Source of the DNA: Isoetes taiwanensis
Lineage: Eukaryota > Streptophyta > Lycopodiopsida > Isoetales > Isoetaceae
Length of the DNA: 64,000 nt
Assembly: GCA_021234155.1 (NCBI GenBank)
Contig: JAJEKV010000008.1
Span: 14,933,294 to 14,997,293 of the forward strand
Direction of reading: 5' to 3'
Every line of letters begins with the position of its first letter. Positions within the stretch are counted from its first letter, which is position 1. This document shows, one piece after another, positions 45,131 to 56,799 of the stretch. A program made the position numbers and the translations under genes. The notes under the pieces are model-generated. The model was not told where the DNA came from and made no database searches. It saw only the letters and a program-made list of their open reading frames with translations.

Positions 45131-48100
45131 TAGTGTTAACCCTCCAGTCTCTCACCACGAGATAACTGACTTTGCAAAAGAAGGAAATACAGCCAGGCAA
45201 GTTGATCTTATCATTAATGGGCTGCCCAGGAAGTCTGTCCAGTTAATAGTTTCCTTTATGATTCCTTGCTCATCCATATCCATGTCTGCATCACAAGACA
45301 TACACCACAATGACTAGGTAACCAGGGACAAGTTTTAATAACCACAAGCATATCCACCAGAATCATGACCAGAAGTATCCATAATCACTCTCTTTGTTCT
45401 TTCATAACCAAAACGAAGTTCCACTGTGGAAACTCAGATTTTATAGCCCGTGACCAGATTCATGAACAAGATTAACTTCTAAATAGAACATTGCCGGGAA
45501 TGATTTTTGTCTTTTGTCCACCACATAACCACCGAAAATAATCTCCATCGATGCTCACAGTATGGCAGAAATCATATCTGAGCAAAAAATCATCATGGCG
45601 CATTTTCCACAGTTCTTTGGATCGGAATCGTTGAAAAGGTCGGTCTGGCGATCAGCGGAGATTGCTTGTTGAATCCGCAGTCGAATAGCGATCGGAAGGG
45701 CTCCGGATGCAAGCCTTGAGCGGTTTTCGGTAGAAAACGGGTTATGCCCATTCGTTCTATTCGTTACCCCTATTCTTATGTTTTTGTTATGTTATGTTAC
45801 AAACATTTAAAACATCTTTAACGTTTAACAATTAACATAAACATAAGCAACATGCTAGACACAATAACCTCAATGCAACGTCAAGCACGGAAGAAAACGT
45901 CATCAAACTTTTTATTCCAACATTTTTCTCCTTCCAACACAACGTTTCTCTCTCTTTTTATAATCTCAACAATTAATCTATGCCGTCCAACATGGCAATC
46001 CTAAGTTGGGGTAATCTCCAACATCTAATTTTTTGTGTTTTCTAACATTTAATCCTAACCGTAACCTAGTGCCTCTTGGCCACATGTCCAAAGCCACATG
46101 TACCTTTTTCACTCATGCCGAAGTTGTTCTGGTTGTGTCTCTCGATATACGTATGTGGTTCCAACAGATTACATTTCATAGCCTATTGTGATAGTGGTTG
46201 TAATGTTGTTCTTGGCGTAACTTATGCTTTGTATTGCCATAAGTTTTAATGAGTTTTGAGGGAAATAACATATTCTCATTTTGCATCCATAGAGTTAATA
46301 CAACATCGGTTTAGAGGTGCTGCTTAATAGGGCGACATTGCAAAGATGTTGGCTGATGCCAAGCAATATGAAATATATGGGAGTTGGAATTGTTCTCTAA
46401 GATATTGAGGACAAATGTCAAGAAATAATTGAATTGAACAATATTAAGAAGAGAGAATAGGAGAGAAGCCCTATTCATAAATTTACAAAGTTGAGAAATT
46501 GTTCTCATACTATTGGAATGAATAAGCCCTAACTCTAAAGAAAATGTTTTTAGAGTAAAGGGACAAATGTACATTATAAAGATTAAGAGAGACAATCTAA
46601 CTTTGATATAATAGAGTGATGGCAAATCTTGCAAAATACATGGAAACGATTATTGTACTTTTGCCTATATAAGGTTCGAAGAATTATTTCCCTTAAAATT
46701 CATCTTGTGCTAGAGGGGTATTGAACACATAAAATGAAGAGTCATTGCTTAAAGGGTTCGTTTAACAAACAATAGTTTATTATTGACAAAACAATCCACT
46801 ATATATTATAGTAAATGCCCATTCAACGGTAGAGATGTTTTTAGGATGAACGGCCTAGATTTTGATCTAGGCCCTATCATTCTATTGGCTCCGCTAAATG
46901 CTTAGGCAGTTTGAGTTTGTTTCCCGCTCTGCTCGCCTGCTCCGGCTTCACGGTGATGGGCAGCTATGGCGATGGCCGCTTAGTATCTTGATACTTCTCC
47001 GACTATATGGCGCCCCCTTAGCCTACTCACGAGCAAATCAAGAAATCTGAAAGCGCCTTAGCCCCTCTTCTTGAAAGCAAATCGAAAAGCCATGCTTTTT
47101 TTTTTTTTTAGATATGGCTATGTCTTAGTCTTATGATCTGCACGGTAAAGCTCTTTGTTGCCTTAAGTATCTTTTTTTCTCTGTCGTCAAGCCCGGCACA
47201 GCTTGCGATTTCCGTGTTTCGGCACTTTAGAGGTGATAGTAGATAAGCTCCCTTGCATTATATCCGATTCGATCGCGACCTTTGTGAGAGCCGATGGCGG
47301 ATATAAGCTCCTTTGCATTTTAAGATATTCATGAGCGTCTGAATAAGCTCCCTTGCATTTTAAGATCTTCATGATTCGCTGCATTTTCTTGTTGAGCCCT
47401 TACTTGGATTTTCTTGCATTTTCTTGTTGAGCAGATTTAAGGCTACGTATAAATCATTTTGCTAAGATTCTTCTTTCTTTCTTTAAACTTGGATATTACT
47501 AATTGCTGTAATTACTTGCATTTGCATAACCGTTACTTCTGGAAACGCACTGGCACTAGACTTCTTAATCGAATCTGCAACAGAGGTTGGCCAACACTGG
47601 TTGCCCAGATGCCCTATTTGAAATATTCTTTATCTTCCTTTACTATCTGACTAACATTTTCATTTAGAGGATCCTCTGTTCTTCGAACACCAGCGATGGC
47701 TAGAGCTAGGTCTTTGTGCGGCACTTGAGAGCAGATTTGGAAAGGTTGCAAGGGAGGTAATAAGCGAGCTTTTCTATTCGGGGCTTGACTAAATCTTAAT
47801 CTCTTAAAATCTTATGCGGTTCTACTTTCCAATTTCGTACGCTTTTACGCTTTAGAACAATATGAACAGGATTCCAAATGGGTATGCAAAATTGGATATT
47901 GATGTTAGAGGAGCTCTCCTTATCAGGTTTGATAGCTTTTATTCTTTGGATAGATTTAAAAAATGATCTGATTACACATTCAGGTATGGAATGGTTTCCA
48001 TGACATGCTTGAACATAGTTGATAAGTCAAAAGCGAGAATTGTTATAGGGCTGAAAATATTGTGTATATTAAGCTAGAAGCTTTTCTTTTAAATACTATT

Positions 48101-48950
48101 GTTTTTTCAAATTCGTTTTAAGATCGACCCCATGTTACCGATCACTGCTAGGCACTATGGAGTAGATTGGTGTTGCCATTGCATAGTAGCATAGGTTGCC
48201 TTGCATGTTGCATGTTTGGTAGCCTTTTAAGTACTCTGTTTTTTGTTTTCTTGCTTTTGCTCACTTGCTTTTCTTCTATGCACATATGATCAAACCTCTA
48301 CAGATCCTATGTGCTCAAACTTTTGCTTTTCTTTGCCTGCTTGATCAGTGGTAATTTAGTTGTTAAGTTTTTCTTGTTAGAGTGACATATTTGTGCATTT
48401 TTTTAGTATTTCATCTGCGCTCTTGATAATAGTGTAGTTTATAATGGATAAAATTTTTTACTTTTTCATATACAATTCCTAGTTTAATTATTTTCTTAGA
48501 TTATTATAGTATGCCGGAATGGACTTGTTTGGGTTCGATTCCCAAAGGCATTTTTTTAAATAAACAAAAGTAATCGAGAATTTGTGGTCATTATTATTTC
48601 TTTACTAGTATTGTTTTTTAAAATACTATATTTGCTCACTTAAAACTATGTGTTATCTTATTAGTTTTCTATGCATTGTAATATCTAAACGTGTCTTAAT
48701 GAAAGAAAATACAATGCCTACATCTGGATTTGACCCGTCATATATTTTTTTTTACGTGTTGTAATATTAGTTTTCCACACATTGTAATATTTAACACATT
48801 GTTTATTCGAAGGAAAACAATGTCTAGTGACATTAAAACAACAATGTTTTCTTTTGTTTCTACGTGTGGATATCTCATGTAGTTTTTGTTTCTAATGTAG
48901 TAATATTTATTTTCCACGTGTTGTAATGTCGAAAACAATGCGTCTTATAT
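45131..48950. other. Interior of the CACTA-type element without recognisable genes
   Basis: About 3.8 kb. A small degenerate repeat (aagctcccttgcattttaagat) occurs three times at 47245-47370. A tRNA-like T-arm is at about 48530 (see rejected items). No transposase, helicase or captured host gene was recognised. Confidence 0.45.
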
Positions 48951-49183
48951 TGAGAACAAACAACGCACAGTCTCCCTAGAAACAACAGCAAAAAGAAAAA
49001 AAACAACACATTGATTTTTTTTACAGACTATGACAATTCCTATGCATAGACTTTTTAGACAAAAACTACATGTTGTTTCTAGCATTTTCGGAACAATACT
49101 ATGGGTAGTCTTTAGGTGTTGTTTTTTTGCAAAAAAGACACCAAAAAACTACACGTAGAGCACATTTTGGGGTTATTGTGTCA

Positions 49184-49430
49184 AATCGGCACTTTTTTGG
49201 GTTGTGTGCTAGGGTTTATGTGGCAGCCAGTAGACACTTCGACGGGCTGTATCTCACACATCTAGTGTCAGATTTTTGTGTGCCTAGGCTCCTTGGAAAG
49301 CTGGTTCAGATATCTTCAATGGTGTATGATATATGCATGATTGGCTTTGGTTTGGGGCTCAAATTGGCACTTTTCCGGGCTGTGTGCTAGGGTTTCTGTG
49401 GCATCTGGTAGACACTATGGCCATACATGC
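49184..49430 (+). repeat. Roughly 190-bp period repeat, right part
   Basis: Continues the array at 40605-40900 after the transposon: aaatcggcac, gtgctagggttt, gtagacacttcgacggg, then the next unit from about 49340. Confidence 0.85.
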
Positions 49431-49744
49431 GACCTACGACTTGGAAGGAGACACACCTCCCAGTTTACTGCCCAAACACCCCAACCATCTGCTTGTCATA
49501 CACAGGACAACCCTGCTTGGGAGGACAGAACTGAAGGGCCTCTACGGAAATGGCCCCGACCAGACATTATGCACAAGGGAGAAACCTCCTCTTCCATGAA
49601 CAGGGAGGCCCGGGCCAAAACCCAATCAGCAAAATTGGCCCGACAAAGTGAAGTTGGTTGCTCAGGACCTACAGTGAATCTAGCACCAGCAGAGCCTTGG
49701 AGCCAGCTCTAGGCTGGTGTTGCAGATAATAATGCACGAATCAC

Positions 49745-50554
49745 ATGTCTAGCATCGGGAGGCGCCCCGAGACCCCATATGCCGAGAAGGTACCGGAAAG
49801 GGAGAAGCCCGGACCCACGGACACGAGGCCCACCACGTTGCATGGCAGAGGCGGGGAAGGACGCAGGTCTTCCGGCAACCAAACGCTGATGCAGGCACCT
49901 TTAACCCTCGAGGCCCTTCTGATGCAATCCCAGCTGCATATCCTGCTCCAGTGGCCCCACCTGCCACTACAGCCACACCACATGCTACCTCCACCTCTCA
50001 CCACTCCTTGTGCCGCCACCACCGGATTTGCAACGACAGCTCCTGCCAACAAATAGGGATTGTGCCTTTGCGTGGTCTCTTGGAATTGTCGGGACTTCCC
50101 ATGGCAGAAGGGTGACAGTCTCAACTCAGTCACGCCGATATGGACCTCATCTTCCTCATGGAAATATGGGAGCATGCTGGACGTAGGCTACCCAAACTTA
50201 CTGGGATAACAACGCCACTTCGTCTTCAATGAATGCATGGGAAAGCGGGGACACGAAGGGGTTGCCTGCTACAACCAGATAGCCTTGGCACAGTCAGTTT
50301 CCCTGTGCAAGACGAATGGGCACAACATATACCTGTGGGTGCGCGTGCAGAACTGTGGTTGCAGTCCTCTCTTTGTGGCGGCCTGCTACTTCCCACATGC
50401 CGAGAGCAACTTCTACTACACCCACTTGGATGTGGACAGGCTGGAGCCCTATGTCAATCTATATGATCGTCTTTATAGCATCACGTTTAAGTTTTATTCC
50501 CTACCATTGATCTGGCAGATATTACAGGCATTGTGCCAGATCAATGACCATTAG
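49745..50554 (+). mobile_element. LINE fragment: Pro-rich ORF end and endonuclease (EEP) domain
   Basis: After a Pro/Thr-rich segment (49745-50056) the frame reads VVSWNCRDFPWQKGD, the opening of an AP-type endonuclease of a non-LTR retrotransposon. In a shifted frame GVACYNQIALAQSVSL, HNIYLWVRVQNC and VAACYFPHAESNFYYTH follow (50255-50440), matching the order of the EEP core. A stop at about 50205 and a shift break it. No reverse transcriptase is present downstream, so it is a truncated copy. Confidence 0.65.
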
Positions 50555-51700
50555 AATTTTGAAAGAAAAAATGCATGGCACCTGCAATGGTGTAGAACGA
50601 ATCCATGGTTGAGGCAAAATAAATAAAAAAGAACCAAACCAATGGTGCTCCTGAATTTCGCTCAGGTCGCCCCTCCAAACCGCAGCAAAAAGCTATGGCG
50701 TGTCATAGCTTCAAGGAACCTTAGCTTCATTAAACCGCCCTCCTGCCATAGTATAAACCGGACAGGCCGCAGGATCCTCAAAGAAGTTGTTGTGGTCTGC
50801 ACAATCTGCCCATCCGTAAAACAGGCAACCTTAAAAGACCATGACTCAGCAATGCAAAATTGTGGGGCTTCAGAGCTCCATCCTCAAATCTGGGTCGCAG
50901 TCAGATACTGCATGTCTGTCTGGATTTGCAACTACATTTAGGTAAACAACGGCTTTCTAAGAAGCGGATTTAGCTACAACCTTGGCTTCGCTGGATCTAA
51001 AATAGCCTTGGCTCACAATCTATAGAATGGGTTAGATTGTGCATGATAATTACCGTTCCAAAAATTGCAATTTCAACACTTTGCAAGGTGTCTTCCATAC
51101 ATTTGATTTCTTTCTTCTGCTGGCTGCGGCTATGGCAGCAACGCTGGGAGGCTATGGCGTCCTCTGTGTACGGATTTTTTTGATGCAGAAAACTTGAGTT
51201 AGGTCAAACGATTTTGTGGGAGATGGATTCGTTTGATGCAGAAAACCTCAGTTAGGCCAAAAGATTCTGTACAAGATGGAGAGCGATCCATGATTGGTAT
51301 GCAGCTACAAACCTCTGGATTCATTTTGGACCTCGGATAAAAACTTGCCCAGAAAAGGCTCGTGCATATCCAAAATAGGACCTTTGGGACATAACGCATA
51401 AAAAAACACACACGCCAGTCTAAAATAGAAAATACCAATTAAGCTCCTCTCACATGGCAGAAAATACTATTTTTAATACAATACAATACCAAAATCATAG
51501 CCTTAACCACTGCCAAAATACCCTCATGCAATACAAAATGAATAGGAAAAGTATACGAAATGCACAAGTTTACATAACTTTTTATAAATACATGGTCAAG
51601 TCATTGTTTATAGTTGTGGGCCATTTGAATGGTCATGTAAACATGAGCTATGATTATCGATGAGGTCAAGTCATTGTTCATCATTGTGGGCCATGTTCAT
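50555..51700. other. No gene recognised
   Basis: Between the LINE fragment and the transporter pseudogene. It contains a duplicated phrase (gcagaaaac.tcagttaggtcaaa at 51185 and 51238). Several short frames, none assignable. Confidence 0.4.
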
Positions 51701-51710
51701 TGTGGTTAGG

Positions 51711-53490
51711 TCATTGTTCATTATTGGGGGCCATTGCACGAACAGACTTGGCGAAGTCATCATTGAGAGCCATTTCAATGGTGGCATGTGGAGACTTGGT
51801 GGTGGTTTTATATGAGTAGGCCCAAGCAAGGGGCAAAAAAATGAGGAGGTTAATGGCGGTGACAAGGCCTAGGACCCAGTAGTAGTAGTCCAGGTGGCCT
51901 TTGTTAATGTCATTCTGAAGCCACGTAGGATTCGCCTTGTCAACTATGGACACGATGGCACTACTCAGAAAGGAACTCACCCCCATATTTACATAAGCCA
52001 TACTGATACCAAGGCTTTGCATATTGTCAGGCATCTGTTCATCAAAGAATTCCACCAACTGCGGGGACCGAGAAGCACTCAAATAATCCAAGCATTCCAT
52101 CTTGTGGAACCAGCCAAAATATGCTCAACTTTCCAACGCTCTTTTTCTTTTTTATTTCCACCAGCCACCGCAACCATCATATCCAACACACACAACACAA
52201 ATCCAATACCTATCCTTTTGGTACAGTGAAGCCTCTTCGTTTTGGTGTGTTTTTCTCACAAATGGCACCACCAGTTTGTCATAAATCGGTAGAAATATGA
52301 GACCTACTATGAAAGCAAATATGAACATGGAGGCTGGTGGTATATTAAAGCTTCCAAGCTGATTTTCCATGTAGTTGCCTTGAGTTACAAAAATGTTCCT
52401 ACACAATGGGGGTTATTCCTAACGAGCACAACTAGCCATATAGGGATTACTCTCAGCACCAATTTTACCTCTTCAACTTGAGTCAGGATGCATGCCTTAC
52501 AAGACCCTTCCATGTCTTCGAGTTTTAAAGCTGCCTTGTCAAGAAACCTGCAATATAAAGAAAGAAAGCGCATTTAACAGACCTTATTCTTGGCAGAAGA
52601 AGAAGAAGCAGCAACAAGATAAATTAGGGCGATAGAGAAAGTGTAACCTGAATTGGCTTGTATGAGGGAGTAGCCTTTTGCCATGGGCAATATTGTACTC
52701 ATAAAAATCTCCTGTACTTTCAGCTTTGCCCCTTTTGAATGCAGTAATAAGAACATGTGCAATCTGAGCTAAAGGGCTTTCTTGAGTTTTCCTATATCTG
52801 TAATGCTTTGTCTTGCCAAAGAACATGCACATTGCAAGTGCTAGAAAGAACAAGCAAATCCCAATCCCCATCCCCAACTTAAACTATCTTCAATATATAC
52901 AATACCAAGAATGAGATAACATTCCTCCTAAATTAATGCACCGTAATTCCAATTGAAGAAGGAAACCATGCCCCTCTTCTCCTTCACATCCTCTTCCTCA
53001 AACCGATCAGCTCCAAAAGATATGATGCAAGATTTCAAGCTTCCAACGCATGAGGGCAAACACATACAATGCAAGGAAAAAACACCGGTGGAGTGAGCTT
53101 GCACGTGGACAAGCTCCATTCAGCATGGCAAAGGTCCGAGGGATTTGATGAAACAGAGATTAGTCCAACAAGATTATGCCCTGTGACACGTGAAAGGACA
53201 TGCTAAGTGATTAAAAAATTAACATGGCAAATGTGCAAAAGAGCATGATATATGATGGTGCTTACACGAAATAAACCGCAAAGGCAAGAGAGATGGTCTT
53301 GTAGCGCCCAAGCACGATCGTAAAATGAATGCTCCCAAAAACTCATGACAAATCTTTGCCTTGTAAGTTGTTGACATCACGTTTTTGTGGCAACATTCGT
53401 GTAATATTGTGGTCATGTAAGTGATGATATTGGTGACTATGGCATTGAGAATCACGATTAATCCGCTATCTTTGTATGCTTCAAATCATA
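51711..53490 (-). pseudogene. NRT1/PTR family (NPF) transporter pseudogene
   Basis: Minus strand. The N-terminal exon piece (about 53480-53270) reads ILNAIVTNIITYMTTILHE and, after a frameshift, GRYKTISLAFAVYF. The next exon (about 53076-52648) reads GSLKSCIISFGADRFEEED, FFNWNYG, then a stop and shift, then GMGIGICLFFLAL, SPLAQIAHVLITAF and YEYNIAHGKRLLPHTSQFR before a GT donor. The final exon (52547-51711) reads FLDKAALKLED, TQGNYMENQLGSFNIPPAS, IYDKLVVPFVRK, VEFFDEQMPDNMQSLG and GHLDYYYWVLG. NPF proteins are 12-helix proton-coupled nitrate/peptide/hormone transporters. The intron positions look genuine, so this is a decayed gene copy, not a retrocopy. At least five frame breaks. Confidence 0.9.
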
Positions 53491-53735
53491 AAATGAATGT
53501 AAACAAATATATGGTCGATAAAGTTTTTTATTTGAAAGAAACGTTGAGGATTCTTTTTGGGCTTCACCAAGCATTGGCCAACACGATTTCCAACTTCCTG
53601 TTTTATGCGTTTATCGACCATTCTCGCCTTTGTAATCCTCGCTTCCATCTTGAACCCGGTTGCACATGTCATCCATTCACAAGCGTTAGTCTTTCCTCTA
53701 CACACTACTATGACCAGATGGTTTTTCTCTTGATT
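53491..53735 (+). pseudogene. Possible copia reverse-transcriptase remnant
   Basis: The frame reads KVFYLKETLRILFGLHQAL followed by ISNFLFYAFID, similar in layout to the copia KLxKALYGLKQAPRxW ... FL segment, but without the YVDD box. Short and diverged; could be chance. Confidence 0.25.
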
Positions 53736-53747
53736 TGGGTTGGGCTC

Positions 53748-54172
53748 CAACGGAAACCTCCCCAACTTTCCATGGAAACCTCCCCAACTTTCCATGGAAA
53801 CCTCCCCAACTTTCCCTGGAAACCTCCCCACCTTTCCTGGAAACCTCCCCAACTTTCTCCATATTAGAAAACAGGGGAGGTTTCCATGAAATCCCCACAC
53901 TTCTAGTGGAAACCTCCCGACTTTCTTGGATGACACGGGAGGTTTCCAATAAAGAAAACAGGGGAGGTTTCCAGGGAAAGGTGGGGAGGTTTCAAAAAAA
54001 AAAAAAAAGGCTCTCTAAATTTGCACGGAGACCAAGACTGGCCCCGTGCATCTCGGTCCTCGTGCGTTGCAGTCCATCGGTCGTTGCCAACATTAATGAC
54101 TATTTTTTATTTTTTTAAATATTTTATGGAAACCTCCCCAACTTTCCAAAGAAACTAGAGGAGGTTTCCACA
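53748..54172. repeat. Cluster I of the GGAAACCTCCCC motif
   Basis: Seven forward copies (first at about 53752, last at about 54129) and five inverted copies (GGGGAGGTTTCC and near variants between 53873 and 54165). Units are mostly followed by AACTTTCC. A poly-A tract (53996-54008) interrupts. Forward units lie mainly left and inverted units right, so the cluster can form hairpins. Confidence 0.92.
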
Positions 54173-54174
54173 AA

Positions 54175-54423
54175 ATGTCTATAAAATTTCAAAGTGAGCT
54201 ATTTCTTGAATTCATCCAAGCTTTTTCTTCAAGTTCAACAATGACGCTGCGAGAAGTCGCACTAGAACTTGTGAAGAAGAAGCAAACACTTGAAAAGTGG
54301 GTCGGGATTACGACGACACAACTTGCAAGGGTTGCAGTTGCAAATGAGGAAGAGCTCCAGATCATCCAAGATGTCCGACGAGATGTCAGGCTATTAGGAT
54401 CTGTAAATAACCTACGCCTGTGA
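54175..54423 (+). CDS. Short unrecognised frame between motif clusters
   Basis: 82 codons, helical and charged (MTLREVALELVKKKQTLEKWV, EELQIIQDVRRDVRLLG). Composition looks protein-like, but there is no known family and it begins right at the end of motif cluster I. It could be an exon or part of a small transposon protein. Confidence 0.25.
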   Translation: MSIKFQSELFLEFIQAFSSSSTMTLREVALELVKKKQTLEKWVGITTTQLARVAVANEEELQIIQDVRRDVRLLGSVNNLRL

Positions 54424-54885
54424 AGTTTAAGGGCTCATATGCACAGGCTCATATGCACAGGCACATGTCGCTTTCTCAATTAAGCCAATTTATTAGAAGC
54501 CTAAGTCATTACAAAGGCTTAAATAATTTCCGAGAGACATTTTTGCCACGCTAACCTTCAAAAGCATTTTTTGGATTCTAACACAGTAGTTGTAATTATG
54601 TTTCTTTATGTTGTCAATGTTATATTCTCAATAGGTAAATTTGCAAGTTCTATATGCACTATCTTTTTGAAAAGATCCTTTAGAGTTCATGTGATAAAGG
54701 ATGAGAATGAGTTACATAACATGAATGATTGCATTTCTGTGAAGGCAATTCTATGCTCAATATATCATGTAAATGTACCAAGCACCTTCCACAAAGGAAA
54801 TTTCCATGAGCAAATTATATTATAGTATAAATGCTTATATACCATAAGAAACTGAAAAGATTGAAAACAAATAAAGTAAGCCTCA

Positions 54886-56174
54886 CCTGCATTCTGGGAT
54901 TTACCTTTAGATGGTAACCCTTACATAGACTACATGATGAAGGCATACCAAATATGTCCCATTCTCGCAAAAGGAGTGTCAAATGTGGAGCATCATAAAT
55001 TAAATCCTTGAAGTTTATTGGCTGACTTTTCATGACAAATCATAACTGCCGGGAACAATTAAGGAGAGGTATTTTCTCTTGCAGTTGAACAAATGAAGCT
55101 GAAGACGATGCCAGCTGTTTGAAATATGTCCCACATTCATAAATCCTGTACATGAAGAGAAGTGAGTTCACAATCATATATCACAGATAATGTATCAGGC
55201 TCATACACTCGTAATTGATAATGCCGCTACAAAACTTTGAATAACCTCAAAGTTTGAAAATCCCCAAGTACACCATGAAGCACAATCAGTAAGTCATTCT
55301 AGCATAACTGAAAAACTGCATGTGACTGATATAAGTTCATATCTTTACAATTTGCCTTCATGTCTATTATATTTCGGAACATTCTGCCAGTTCTCAAGAA
55401 CATATCTATTCAGCAAAAGAAAAAAAAAATTAACAAACATTATTCTGGTAGAAAAAAATTAAGCTTAACATTTGACAGGAAGATCATTTCTATGAAGTTT
55501 TCTAAGTGTACAAACAAAAATCAGGCATGGTTTTCTATCAAGATGGCTCATCTGATTCAAGAGATGTTTTCGTATGCATGTATATGTGAATGGACTGTAA
55601 TGTTGCATGGTAAGGCAGGTTCTGTAGTCGAAGAAGAAACAAAAAAGCCTGAAGGATTAACATCAAGATACTGCAGCGCACCTCGGATATTGCAGAGGTA
55701 AAAACCCAACTGATTCAAAAGCAAGTAAGAATAATGGGCAAGCAACCAGCAATCCGGGTAGAACAATTACAAAGTTTCATATATTCTCGGATTGCAAACC
55801 TTCATCTGAAAAGAGGGGCTACACAGGGAAAATGGTCGGATTGCAAACCTTTTTCTTCATGGCCATAAGCAATATTTTCAGATCGTGGCCATGGCAGGGA
55901 CGGAGTTGGGTATACAGATTTGCAAACAAAACTCTTGATTCTTGAAGCTACTGCATTGCAAAACCAGGGGTGTTAGTGTTGTACCTGATCCAGGGATTCC
56001 TCCGAATAAAAAAATGTCTGATGCTTGTGGCGCCCTGAAGAAAAAAATCTTCCATGCTTGCTTGTTCCTACGATTAGCTCTATAAGCACCACCGAGTCTT
56101 GCAAGCTTCCTCCATGTCTCGCTGTTGAAACAAAGTAGCAGTGGAAGAAAAACCAGCCATACAGCCTCTCCCAT
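54886..56174 (-). CDS. Candidate exons of an unknown host gene
   Basis: A plausible start exon at 56174 reads MGEAVWLVFLPLLLCF and RKLARLGGAYRANRRNKQAW, ending GGIPGS before GTACAA at about 55984. Further down, an exon after TGTACAG (about 55150) reads IYECGTYFKQLASSSASFVQL. Another reads NFKDLIYDAPHLTLLLREWDIF and HLKVNPRMQ, ending at a strong CAG/GTGAGG donor near 54886. Splice signals and protein-like composition support a real gene or gene remnant. I do not recognise it. It lies between the two GGAAACCTCCCC clusters. Confidence 0.35.
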
Positions 56175-56636
56175 ATGTCAACATTGATGGCATGGTTGGA
56201 TTCTCACTCATAACCATAGCTGCAAAACCAAATGAAAGGATTAGAATACGCTGAGAACGGAAAAAACAACTGGAAAACAGAATAAGACTTTCAAAAAAAG
56301 ATGCAAAGACATGGAACTGAAGAATACAACAAAACAGAGAAAGACCTGCTCCCGCGATCGGGTCCTGTGTCTAATTCAGCATACGAAAATCAGGCGCTCG
56401 TATCTGGGTCCGCTGGCATCAAAGAACAGTAGAGAAAATCGCTTCAAAATCGGTCGGATCTGTGCGCTCCTCCTAGCTTCAATTCAAGAATGCCTGAAAA
56501 AGAAAACATGCAACAGAAATAGAATGCATACGAAAATAGAAAGAACAATCAATTCTAGAGGCTCACATTAATTTTAGGTTATTTATGAATGGCTGTTATC
56601 GTATATCAAAAAATATCATAAATAATAATAGATTTG

Positions 56637-56788
56637 TGGAAACCTCCCCAAGTTAACATTGTTGGAAACCTCCCCAGGTTAGTTTTCCTGGAAACCTCCC
56701 CAAGTTAGCGGTATTGGAAACCTCCCCAGGCTTTACAGGAAAGCTGGGGAGGTTTCCAAGTGAGAAAATTTGGGAGGTTTCCATTTCT
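56637..56788. repeat. Cluster II of the GGAAACCTCCCC motif
   Basis: Four forward copies with spacing of 26-31 bp followed by two inverted copies (ctggggaggtttcc and ttgggaggtttcc). Same 12-mer as cluster I, different spacers (AAGTTA, AGGTTA). A TATA-like gcgtatataattt follows at about 56811. Confidence 0.92.
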
Positions 56789-56799
56789 TGGGACCCTAA

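Larger units (their letters stand above)
40901..49180 (+). mobile_element. CACTA-superfamily DNA transposon, 8,280 bp, apparently non-autonomous
   Basis: The left end is CACTACAACCCCAAAATTTG. The right end, read inverted, is CACAATAACCCCAAAATGTG (17 of 20 matching). Both ends are flanked by the 3-bp direct repeat TCA (40898-40900 and 49181-49183), the CACTA hallmark. Subterminal regions (40930-41215, 48960-49160) contain repeated short words such as tacacgtagt, gtgtggtttttt and tgttgttttttt, as in CACTA subterminal repeats. No TNP2-like transposase was recognised, so it probably moves in trans. The interior carries the foldback structure at 41.4-45.1 kb. Confidence 0.85.

Noticed and set aside
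48500-48555. tRNA gene: ggttcgattccc with a tgcc/ggca pair
   Set aside because: Only a T-arm-like stretch of about 39 nt is present; anticodon and D arms are missing.
53748-54172. NF-kB-like binding sites (GGGAGGTTTCC)
   Set aside because: Plants have no Rel-family factors; the similarity is coincidental.
55440-55766. Extra exon of the unknown minus-strand gene (LCNIRGALQYLDVNPSG)
   Set aside because: No matching splice borders in frame with the other blocks; the plus-strand frame is equally open, so I could not choose.
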